Below are positions 24,901 through 35,100 of a DNA stretch of 64,000 bases, piece after piece (positions within the stretch are counted from its first letter, which is position 1; each line of letters starts with the position of its first letter). This stretch comes from Brachycybe producta (taxonomy: Eukaryota > Arthropoda > Diplopoda > Playtdesmida > Andrognathidae). The notes below the pieces were generated by a model that saw only the letters and a list, made by a program, of their open reading frames with translations, had not been told where the DNA came from and did no database searches. The stretch spans positions 542,001 to 606,000 of the forward strand of contig JAUPFP010000038.1 in NCBI GenBank assembly GCA_036925085.1, written 5' to 3'. The position numbers and the translations under genes were made by a program.

Positions 24901-27210
24901 AAGGACTGTAATAAAGTTCGGAGTCACTACTCGGAGCACTCTCTTGCGAACGTAGTTGACTCTGTTCCTTCTGCTGCTGCTGCTGTTGTTGTTGTCGAAC
25001 TTCATCAACTTTGTCGTCCTCTTTGTGAGACTGAATCAGATCTGGATGTCGAGAACAAGCCAGAACGATCAAAAGCAACGTGTCCGCCTCAGATAAAACA
25101 CACGCGTTCCTGCTAAAAGAAACAAAAACTCAACAAATCTGAACGCGAACATCTAAAAACAATTAAAGAAGAGGTTTCAGATCGATCCGATTACCTTGAA
25201 TAGAGAGCCAAAATCTTAGCGTTGACCAGAATAAAAGCATGGCATGCCGTCGATTCTCGAGAGTCGTAGTTGCGCACCTTTTCTAAAACGTTCTGAAGTA
25301 ACTTGACCCAAACGACACTCAGTTCGGAATTGGTTATCAACTGCTCTTCGGCCTAGAACGATCGAAAAGCTCAAGATCTGATTTATAAAAAATCGTATTC
25401 CCTTTCGAAGTCTAACCTCGAGTAGAAACGCAAACTCTCGACTGTAAAGTATCGTCCAAGTATCAATCAATTCACCGAGAAACCCTCTTCGATTGTTGCT
25501 GCTGTCCTTAGAAGCAGATTTCAAACTGAATAAACGAGATTTAAAGATAAAAAATGGTTTCATTCTTGAACAAGGTGGAGAAAAACGACGAAATTCTTAA
25601 GGTGAGGCCCCACGAACTCTGGTTATTGTTGCCTTTCAACCACAAAATTAATTTAGAAACTAGAAGGTAGCTCAATCACTTAAGGTTATTTTCGTGTTAA
25701 TATCGTGCGTTTTAAAATGAGCCATTATTAAAAGGCCGATATTCTTTTTAAATTTTTACGTATCAAAAATGTATTTTTACAGATATCAACATGAAAATAC
25801 TACTGTTCTAGTCTTTAACACGCTTTCAACTTCTCTTAAGTCTTCTTATCCGAGATGCAGAATAACCAAACTAAGAAGCTTTTCATAAAACATCTTAACA
25901 AGCTGTGAAAAAATTTCAAGAATTATTTCAAACTAGAAGAATAAATAGAAAAAAAAAAACCATGACAACATCCTTAAAAATAAGATTTTAATGATATTTT
26001 TGGATATTAAAAGTATTTTTCGTTTTCCATTTCAAAACACACTCTTGTTACACCTTTAAAAATAGTTTAATTTAAAAAAATATCATTGTAAAATGTTTTT
26101 CTGCATCTTCGTTTACTCATCTAGTTGTAAACAAGCTTTGAAATTATTTTACGGCCAGCTTCAAAAAAATTTGTTTATATATTTTTTTCTTTACAAAATG
26201 ACGAGAAAAAATGAAAATGAAAATGTATCAACATTAATCTCCAGACTATTAGAAAATGCCAAAAAAACGAAACATCGAACAAATAATCACATACATTTCA
26301 AGTGTCGGTCCACATAAGAAAGTAGCGAGACGTAAAAAGATGTTTAGCTTTTTTCGAAGGAACATTTCGGTCAATTCCTCTCCTCGTCCGATGAGAACAG
26401 AGATGAAACCAAGGTACTGAAAAAAGAAAGGGGGAAAAAAAAACCATAAAGCGAACAATGCGTATGTTAAGTAACGTTAGTTAAGCAGAAGGTGAATATT
26501 ATATGTACTTCTGCAAAGACTAGAGTTGTTCCGTCCTCGCATTGCATCGCAGTGTAAGGGCTGTTGAACTGACTAGTCATAATCCTCTGTGACGTCACCA
26601 ATGGGGAGAAAAGTTGGACCAAAGCATTGTTATAGTCCAGACTTCCAGGCTGTGCATCGACATTCTTAAAATACAATAGAAATACAACATTTTAAGAATT
26701 TGTTCATAAGCAGGAATTACGAAATATGCATTTTCAGAAGCAAAAAGAATGAAGAAATTTTGAAACTAGAAGGGTAGCTCAATCACGTGAGGGTTATTCA
26801 TGTTGATGTATAAATAGTAGAATATACGTAGGCCATTTTGTAAATGCAATAAAAAGTTCATTTTAAACGATATCGGCACAGAAACACCTTTACGTGATTC
26901 TCTTACTCTTTTAGCTTCCAATAAACTTTGAATTTCTTTTTTAAAGTTGCCTCCAACGAGTAGAATACCTCAAAGTAGAATCTAACTACACATAAATACA
27001 AAGCGCCATCTGGTGGTAATTTCTATAAACTCAAAAATTTCGCCTCGAACGGGCCCCCAATTCAATTACGCCCCTTCTAGTGACCCAATTTACCTCCTCG
27101 TGAAGAAGACCGTCCGCTCTCCACTTGCCTTTTATGTACACTTCAAACGTAGGGTCATTTTTCACGTAAACAACATCGTTAAGATGATCAAATACCAGAA
27201 AACATTGCAT
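21917..27210 (-). CDS. HPS1: HPS1 homologue (BLOC-3 subunit), complete, about 749 aa
   Basis: In animals HPS1 pairs with HPS4 as BLOC-3, the exchange factor for RAB32/RAB38 in lysosome-related organelle biogenesis. Exons on the minus strand: 27210-27094, 26664-26509, 26416-26295, 25525-25417, 25352-25195, 25109-24844, 24767-24700, 24277-24039, 24012-23886, 23823-23702, 23638-23504, 23468-23430, 23157-23092, 23012-22859, 22777-22664, 22237-22155, 22091-21917. Every phase closes. Recognisable parts are the N-terminal longin-like MQCFLVFDHLNDVVYV, the PLVTSQRIM segment, YSEFPGLVHFMYVDR near 570, DDCFHYSYFIWFED near 650, and the C-terminal YIRCYELFCVHLSTVPPSMV. Vertebrate HPS1 is about 700 aa. 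The middle linker is acidic and glutamine-rich, with an 8-Gln run encoded by mixed CAA/CAG. The acceptor of exon 6 is a TAGCAG tandem, so one codon may be optional. Confidence 0.95.
24576..24655 (+). mobile_element. LINE 3' tail, 5'-truncated, in HPS1 intron 7
   Basis: GTCCCTCTGTCATAGGCC, then GCAGAGTAATTATTC and an ATTCAAATTCAAATAAATAAA end. It matches the 3' end of the LINE at 63335-64000 and the copy near 42065. It lies opposite to the host gene. Confidence 0.65.
25595..25895. mobile_element. Fold-back MITE copy in HPS1 intron 3
   Basis: The left end AAGGTGAGGCCCCACGAAC, CTCTGGTTATTGTTGCCTTT and AGAAACTAGAAGGTAGCTCA, and the right end ATATCAACATGAAAATAC, GAGATGCAGAATAACCA. This copy shows the outer terminus (AAGGTGAGGCCCCACG) best. 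A second, more diverged copy follows at about 25915-26150. Confidence 0.8.
26735..26965. mobile_element. Fold-back MITE copy in HPS1 intron 1
   Basis: GAAACTAGAAGGGTAGCTCA and TTCATGTTGATGTAT on the left, with AAACGATATCGGCACAG and ACTCTTTTAGCTTCC on the right. Confidence 0.7.
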
Positions 27211-28583
27211 GCTATTTAGGATGACCGAAAGAAATCGACCACGACGTCCATTACGATCCTTGACTCCTCCTCCATGTGGTCAAAGGTTATATTAATAACA
27301 ATGCAGATGTACTATGGACTCTCAGTAGAGATAAACAAAAAGACATCAGCTTACGTCTTATAATAAAAATATTGAAGAATATAGCGTTTCTGACAAGCTA
27401 ATACTGTTCTTTGATAAAAGGTGAACAAATATGGCTCCTAGTTACATGTTATGATATACGGTTCCATATATGATTTTGAATCCATATTATTCACCCGTAT
27501 TCAAAACTGTGACGCACATTCTCGCTATTAAGTACCATTCTGCTTATCAATGGGTTTCTTTCGGGGAAGTTGATAAAAAAAATAGCCTCAAATACAACCT
27601 CGCTTACTTTTGCACATTTATTATGCATGTGTAGAGAGGCTAGAATCCTTCCTTGCATATTCTTATTAATTATAAATATATTGTAGTTATTGTTTAACGA
27701 TGGCTGTATGCTTTCGTTTTTTTAAATTTTGTTATTTTACACAATTTTTCTTAAAAAATTTGCTAATTTTTCTCCACGCATTATAACTGTATAAATAAAT
27801 ATTGAAATCATAATAAAATGGCTCTTAAAATATTCAGAAAAATTGTTTCATTATTTCACAACAAATGCAGTCAAAACATAATTCAGATAAAAACAAAAAA
27901 ACATAATTTGACTCAATTCATATTTCATTTGAGGACAAGTAACAAAGAAAATTGTATTTACAAATTGACAAGAACTAAATTTCAGAGAGAAATAAAATTA
28001 TTCAGCATACAGAAGAGAGAATTTGAAATAATTCTCTAATAATTAATAAATAATAACTCCATTTTATCCTATGTAAAAAAATATTAAAAGTGGAGTGGCA
28101 TAGAGGGTGGAAATAAAAAAAATACAACAACTTAACATATTTTTGCGGAGAAATTCAACACAGTAAGATAAACATAAATTACAAAAGAAAAAAGTGAAAT
28201 GTTATGTTATTATTATGATGGACTATTAAAGTTTTAGGACAAGGGTAACACCCGTTTTTTTGATTGGAAACATTAATAAACAAAATAATAGCCTCAATTT
28301 CAATATTGTTTGAAACATCAATAACTTAAAAAAATCTTCAGGGCTGATGTCGTTTATACTTTAGTGTTTGTCAGAATAAAACTTCTGGGGAGACAAAAAG
28401 TAAAACAAAAAAGTATCATTTCTCCTTCGTCGTCATTATTTTTCATTTACAAGAGATAAACTTTGAAATAAACAGGAAGTGGGACTGCAAAGAAGATTTA
28501 TATCTGAAATGTACACAAATTCGTACAAATGGGCCAAAAAAGTTTCGTTTTTTGGCAATAATTTTTAAGATACTAATTACAAT
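27211..28583. other. Region between HPS1 start and PCGF stop
   Basis: It holds the HPS1 promoter side (no TATA box evident within 100 bp of the ATG) and the 3' end of the PCGF gene. The rest is AT-rich with no recognised exon or element. Confidence 0.5.
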
Positions 28584-30023
28584 TTACAACTCTACTCTCG
28601 GTCTATATTGTAGTAGTAGAGGTGGATCCTGAAATAAATAAAACAGTAAATGAGAAAAATGTTATTATTTCACCATAAATAGTCATCAAAGGATCGGAAA
28701 TACATAAAAAAAAGCAGCCTAGAATAAAAAAATCAAACTTATCCAAAAGAACCAGCGAACTTAATAAAATCACTTCTCTTTTCTTTACAATACAACAAAT
28801 TGAATAAAATTCGCCATCGAACATTCGCATAAACAAATACAAGGCATTTCAAACGACTTTCAACTCACCTTAAACCTCCATCGAGTAACACAAACGAATT
28901 TTAAGGTATGGTCTTTGCCGAGAATCTCTTCGTTGCACAATATGTCAACCTTCAAACGAGAAACGCCAAAAATGACAAAAGTGTACGTGCAAGTTATTGA
29001 AAATTTACATAGACCATAAAAAATGGAAGTCTGATCTCACATCTTTGTATCGGTCGAGATTATTGAATACTTTCTTTGCAATGTACTTCTTGAGATGAGT
29101 TATGGTCGCTTGAGCAGAACACCTGATGAACTTTCGCTTCAAGTGTTTCAGTGTTAAGCTACAACATTCTAGGCATATGTTGACCTGTTCATCCGCACGG
29201 TGGTAGTCAGCATCCTCATCTTTGGAAGACGACGCCGCACTCTTTTCGCTCTCCTTGTCGTCATTCGTAACTTAACAACAACGCAACAAAAAAGTCACTT
29301 CCAACTAATATATTTGAAGTTAAAAACAATAATGAAAATACTAACTGGGCATTATCTTTGGATACGGTAGTCCTCTCGTCCGATAGAAATCTCTTTCTCG
29401 TCTGTATTCATCTACGAAAGCAAACGAACGACAATCGGAAATGAGGAAAAAAACTAACAACAGTTTGAAATGCTGCAAAAATGACTTGTTAAAGACAAAC
29501 GTACTTTCTTGTAGATTTGGAACAATCTTAAATACGATGTCTTGCATCGTTCTGTCAAAGCTACAAGAGAAGAAATACGGGAGATCAAACACGAGAAACA
29601 AATCTGGGTATTCTTTTGATTAGGAGTGACTAGCTTCCAAGATAAAACGCGCAATAAGACGAAACAGCTGTACAAGCTCGTACATGAAGGCTTAGCGGTT
29701 CCTAATCGAAAGAATTTTCAAAAAACTCTTAAGAACGAACCTAATATACTGCAAAGGATGACTCTGATGGATGACGATGTCACATTTTGGACATGTGTTG
29801 TTGTCTTCGAGATGTCTGACTAAGCAACTCTTGCAAACTGATTAATATAACAAGAAGAAATCAAATGTGTGAATATGCAAATCAAAAAGTAAAATAAAAT
29901 CGGGCTTTGATCCTGACATGTATGGAGGCATTCGGTGACAGTCGTCGCGTCCACCAAGTAACCACCGCAAAGTTTGCAAGTGATGTGACTGTTGAGGCTC
30001 TTCAATTTGATCCTCCTATCCAT
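28584..30023 (-). CDS. PCGF3/5: Polycomb group RING finger protein, PCGF3/PCGF5 type, 226 aa
   Basis: PCGF proteins pair with RING1/RING2 in variant PRC1 complexes that ubiquitinate histone H2A. Exons on the minus strand: 30023-29918, 29837-29741, 29560-29505, 29411-29346, 29270-29041, 28949-28869, 28628-28584. All phases close. The N terminus [20 protein letters not shown] leads into a C3HC4 RING with Cys16, Cys19, Cys32, His34, Cys37, Cys40, Cys51 and Cys54. [17 protein letters not shown] follows. An acidic Ser-rich linker precedes the RAWUL ubiquitin-like domain ([35 protein letters not shown]), which ends [15 protein letters not shown] and RAWUL match vertebrate PCGF3 and PCGF5 about equally, so it is probably the single ancestor-like gene. 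A splice acceptor lies one base before the ATG, so the 5' UTR is on an upstream exon. Confidence 0.96.
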
Positions 30024-30089
30024 ACTACAAAGAGAGAGCGAAAGGAACACGCGAGTTTAGCATCTGAACGTCTTTTTCATGTGAAATGC

Positions 30090-30440
30090 TTACTTTGCAT
30101 TGGGTTTTGCGATTCTCTCTAACCGATTCAGATACTTTTTCGCCCTTTTCTTGTCCTTTGCAATTTTTTCTTGCGCAGAAGGGCAGCGCCAGGGTTGTAG
30201 CATACTAAAAACTGTTTTCCAACCCCTTGAAAAGTAAAAAAGCGACCTTTTTAAGTCAGTTTTTCTGCGTTGAGTGTCGATGACGATGACGCCGCCTTCA
30301 GTTAGGCTTATTTTCAAATCGTGTTTTCTAATCAATTTCAACGTAAATTCTAATGTATTATCATTGAAAACGTTAAAATGTAATCTCAAGTAACGAACAT
30401 CAAGTAAAAAATTCAAACAGAATATCAGTTTTGTACTCAA
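30090..30440 (-). CDS. Open frame of 116 codons in the probable first intron of the PCGF gene
   Basis: The frame is long for this AT-rich DNA and ends in a Lys/Arg/Glu-rich stretch (KIAKDKKRAKKYLNRLERIA). A good donor (AAAG|GTAAGA, exon end 30450) lies just upstream and probably ends the non-coding first exon of the PCGF gene. The frame would then be intronic. No family was recognised. It could be a chance frame, an alternative exon or a separate small gene. Confidence 0.2.
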   Translation of the reverse strand: MSTKLIFCLNFLLDVRYLRLHFNVFNDNTLEFTLKLIRKHDLKISLTEGGVIVIDTQRRKTDLKRSLFYFSRGWKTVFSMLQPWRCPSAQEKIAKDKKRAKKYLNRLERIAKPNAK

Positions 30441-30839
30441 TTTTCTTACCTTTCTTCAAAGACACTGACACCGTCTCGAAACCATGCGAATTATTAATGG
30501 GGAGAAAAGGGTTTCGGTTGAAGCTAAAACGTGAAACCTACCGGAAATACGTCATATTATTTAGATATTCAAGAGGAACGACATAGAAGAAAATCATGTA
30601 CGAGATTCACTAAAATTATCAGAGAAAAAAGTACCATAAAAGTCATATAAAAGAAAATAAATTTAACTATTAGAAACCAGAAGGGTAAATTAAAACAATG
30701 TATGTGAAAAAAAACTAAAAGAAATTAAAGATTTCAAAGCATTTGTGACAATATTAGCCAACCTGTAAAAATGTCATGCAGAGAGAGCGTCTGCTATTCC
30801 AGCGGCAGGAAACAATTTTCCCATGCAAATTAGCTAGAA

Positions 30840-31065
30840 CCCTGTTACGCTTCACACGAACACTTTTTTTTTAGCGTAGTCCGTGTGAAGTGGACATTAG
30901 TTGTTGAGATGGACTGCAAAAAAGTGGCCGGTGCGTAGCTGATAACCGGCCTCTTGAGTCGTTTCTATACAACCACTTTTTGCAGTTCATTCATTTACAC
31001 TAGGGCCACTTCCCAACTGCTGTCAGCCGGCCAGCCACCAGCCACACGCCGGGCCATGTCACCAA
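30840..31065. mobile_element. Imperfect palindromic element
   Basis: CTTCACACGAAC pairs with GTCCGTGTGAAG around a poly-T. Further on, GACTGCAAAAAAGTGGCCG and CCACTTTTTGCAGTTCATTC are inverted copies. The same GAACTGCAAAAAGTGGCCG word occurs in the element at 40735, so the two are related. Confidence 0.5.
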
Positions 31066-31334
31066 TAAGCCGCTCTCGTTATTTATTAAAAACTAAATAA
31101 TCAATAAAATAGAAGTTTATTAAAAGTTTTTTTTTTAAATTTAAAAATAAATGTAATTGTATAAATATAATTTATTAATAATAAACAAATTAAACTCGTT
31201 AACAACAAATTAAATTCTTTATAATTTACTTTCTGATTTTTCTTCATTAAAATAAATTATAAACCAATTCAAAAACAATGACAAAATATTAAAACATTAT
31301 ACTGTATAAATTATAGTGTATAACGTAATATTAT

Positions 31335-31945
31335 GTGGTAGAAATATGAGAAGCCCAGAGTAATATGCAGCCGCGGCAGTATCCTCTAGAGCATGCTGCT
31401 AAGTACTGCAATCTCATCCGAGTATCCTGCAGCAAATCTCTCCCCTATTTTAACAACAAGTGTTAGAAATTAAGTTGGGAGGGATAGAAAAAATACTTTT
31501 TTTGGTAACCTACGGTGGCGCTGATCAAGCGCCAAATTAAACAAGCGCCAAATGGAACAAACGCCAAACTGAATAAGCGCCAAATGGAAAAAACGCCAAA
31601 CTGAATAAAAGCCAAAAATTTGGCGGTTATTCAGTTTGGCGTTTGTTCAATTTGGCGCTTATTCAGTTTGGCGTTTGTTCCATTTGGCGCTTATTCAGTC
31701 GCCCCTAACCTACCCTAATTTACTTTCAAAGAGAAAAAAGTGTTTTTCCTCCTCCTCCCAACTTTCTTTCGTTTCTTTCTAACACTTCCTTCATAAAGAC
31801 GTTTACGTAACGCCATTGTTTAAAACAGGAGAGGGACTGGCTGCATTATACTCGGAGGAGATTGCAGTAGCAGCATCCTCTAGAGAATGCTGCCGCGGCT
31901 GCAGACTTCACTAGGTTTCTCAGATATCTACCACATATACATGTA
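31335..31945. mobile_element. Large palindromic (fold-back) element split by a nested element
   Basis: The left arm (about 31335-31505) and right arm (about 31714-31945) are inverted copies of about 150 bp or more. They share GTGGTAGAAATATGAGAA/TCTCAGATATCTACCAC edges, CAGCCGCGGCAG, CCTCTAGAG, TGCAATCTC and a CTCCCAACTT stretch. A 192-bp element with its own target duplication sits in the middle. No coding capacity. Confidence 0.8.
31514..31705. mobile_element. 192-bp MITE built of GCGCCAAAT repeats, nested in the palindrome
   Basis: TAACCTAC is duplicated exactly on both sides (31506-31513, 31706-31713). Inside, words such as GCGCCAAATGGAACAA and CGCCAAACTGAATA alternate several times. They then reverse into TTATTCAGTTTGGCG and TTGTTCCATTTGGCGC, so the whole element folds on itself. 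The 8-bp duplication suggests the hAT group. Confidence 0.85.
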
Positions 31946-32155
31946 CAAGAAGAATTTTGCTTTTTTACAATCGAAAAAATCAGGTTAAAAGGCCAGAGTT
32001 ACAACCTTAGGCCTGTTGTAGGGTAACTCTAGGAAACTTCTAGCCTCTAACGAGTTTTTTTAATTGCAAAAAAAGAATAATTCTTTTTTGTTTTATTTCT
32101 AAGGTATAACAGACATCGATCCTTGTTTATTGGCAGCAAAAAAATCTCTCCGGTT

Positions 32156-35100
32156 CTAATCTTGATACCTTCGATCTTTCTCATAAGGAATGGAAGGAAT
32201 ACTGAAAGGTTTCGCTCTTGGAGGTGGAATCGGAGATACTTTCGAATAGAAACGAGGTTTTACCTCTTTATTTTCGTATGGAATTAAGTAATCGTAGCAG
32301 ACCGACGAAGGAGGAGTTCGATTTGAAATCCTATGCATCATCAATCAAACACAATTAGACACTCAAAACCACGCTGATACGGACAATGCAAATGAAACCT
32401 TGGTATTCTTTTATATATTTCCAGTTCTTCAGGACTTATACGAATGGCAGGTTCCATAATATTCGGTTCAGGCGCTCCTCTGAATGCATTGCCTTTGATT
32501 AGATCGGGAGGTTGTGGCATTACATTCAAGAATTGTTTCTGGTCGAAACCATTGATGATACACTGAATCCGGTTATTTTTCTCTTGTGTTACATTTTGAT
32601 CAACTGTCGATATTGTATCCATGTCATCGAAATATCTGTTTGTCGTTTGGTTGATTTTTTCAGGTCTAAGAAGAGGAGAAAAAAATAATTGAGAAATTTT
32701 AAAATAAACAAACCCACTTTGCAAATTAAAAATGCAAATCTTCAGAAATTACTAATTACAAAGCTAAGACACACTAGATGTATAACCTTCTGGGAATGGG
32801 TGGCGATCTTTGTAATGTACTACTACTAAGATTATTCATGATTCGAAAATACTTCATCAGTTTCAAAGCAGGAATGACAGCCACCAGAAAAAAGAAAAGA
32901 ACGACTCCCATATTGAACCAAAACGAATTCTACGTTAAAAATAAAAAGATACATATATATAAAACTTAAATGAGGCACTATTTACAGATAAAAAAATAAT
33001 AAGCGTTTTAATCGAAATAAGAACCAGAGAATCGAGAACGTTCCTACAGCTCGTCACTCGTAAAGATTGAAAAATTAACCAAATTGGCCAACAATTGCCG
33101 ACATCGTTGTACAACTTCAAATAAACAGAAGAAAAACAGCACAAAATGAAATATATAATATGAAATTCAAATAAAAATAAAAATCATACCTTGAATACTA
33201 AGTCATTGATTACATTGTATAAATTATCCACAAAATCAAGACTGTAATCAGTAACAGCCTAAACAAAATATAATTGGAGCTTTTAGGTTTGTTAGGATCT
33301 TTTTTTTTTAAATCTGTTAAACTCCACAAAAATGAATGGAGCTCGGAGAAATAACTGCCACCAAATAAATTAAAACTAAAATAAAATTGTATACATTGAC
33401 TGCACTGCTTGTAATCACAGTCGACATTTCAGGCAATAATGTTGAACAATTGGATACTCCTTCCTAAAGAAATTACTAACGTTATATATATATATTTTTA
33501 AACGAAATTTGAATTTATATATAAAAAACAGACAAGAAATTCCTAACTTACTTTCATATCGTCAGTCATTGTTGTCCACGTCTGAATGGTGGAATTTAGT
33601 TTATCCTTAGAAGACAAAAAAAAACATTAAATTACAACATTAAATTTTTTGACGAATGTTCGCCAAATTTTTTGACGAATGTTCGCCACATTTTTGACGA
33701 ATGTTCGCCACATTTTTGACGAATGTTCGCCACATTTTTGGCGAATGTTCGCCACATTTTTTGGCGAATGTTCGCCAAATTTTTTGGCGAATGTTCGCCA
33801 AATTTTTTGACGAATGTTCGCCACATTTTTGACGAATGTTCGCCACATTTTTGGCGAATGTTCGCCACATTTTTGGCGAATGTTCGCCAATTTGTTTGAC
33901 GAATGTTCGCCAAATTTTTTACGAATGTTCGCCACATTTTTTGACGAATGTTCGCCACATTTTTTGACGAATGTTCGCCAAATTTTTTGGCGAATGTTCG
34001 CCACATTTTTGGCGAATGTTCGCCACATTTTTGGCGAATGTTCGCCACATTTGTGACGAATGTTCGCCACATTTTTGGCGCATGTTCGCCACATTTTTGG
34101 CGCATGTTCGCCACATTTTTGGCAAATGTTCGCCACATTTGTGACGAATGTTCCCCAAACTTTTTGACGAATGTTCGCCACGTTTTGACGAATGTTCGCC
34201 ACATTTTGGGCGAATGTTCGCCACATTTTTGGCGAATGTTCGCCACATTTTTGGCGAATGTTCGCCACATTTTTGGCGAATGTTCGCCACATTTGTGACG
34301 AATGTTCGCCACATTTTTTGGCGAATGTTCGCCACATTTGTGACGAATGTTCCCCAAACTTTTTGACGAATGTTCGCCACGTTTTTGACGAATGTTCGCC
34401 ACATTTTGGGCGAATGTTCGCCACATTTTTGGCGAATGTTCGCCACATTTTTGGCGCATGTTCGCCACATTTTTGGCGCATGTTCGCCACATTTTTGGCG
34501 CATGTTCGCCACATTTTTGGCAAATGTTCGCCACATTTTTGGCAAATGTTCGCCACATTTGTGACGAATGTTCCCCAAACTTTTTGACGAATGTTCGCCA
34601 AACTTTTTGACGAATGTTCGCCACATTTTGGGCGAATGTTCGCCACATTTGTGACGTTTATGAATTTTGAAAAGGTCCTATTTTTAATACCGTTTAAAAT
34701 CGTACGTTTTTTTTAACACCATGTTAATTCCCATAGGGCCAAAAAACCGACTCCCAAACATTTGAAGAACTGCCATTAAAATCGACTTAGAAGAATCACA
34801 CAAAAATTAACACGTGCATTAATCTATTGGCTTCACCATGTTTTCTTTTTATAAGATTAGCACGCGAAATAATTTTTCTATTAATTATTATGTGACTTCG
34901 AACCTGGAGAAAACGTTAAAAAACCGTTTTTCAATCAACAACAATTGAAGCGCTTACATTCGGAGAAATTTTGAAATAAACGCTATATCTAGGCTCTTAA
35001 GGACTTTCTGTAACCCCTCAAAATACAAATGAATTGTGTCACCCTTTTTTTAGAGTCACAGCTCAATGTATTTTTCAATAAATTTTTAATTTATTTACTT

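Noticed and set aside
24790-25008. Alternative minus-strand frame overlapping HPS1 exon 6
   Set aside because: The HPS1 frame is supported by phase-exact joins on both sides and by family resemblance. This one is its shadow.
33627-34648. Open frames of about 340 codons with MWRTF/NVANIRQKCGEHS-type repeats in the prominin intron
   Set aside because: The 22-bp unit keeps frames open on both strands and in several phases. The array lies within an intron whose flanking exons join in phase without it.
33635-34660. CRISPR array
   Set aside because: Units are head to tail with no unique spacers, and the setting is an animal intron.
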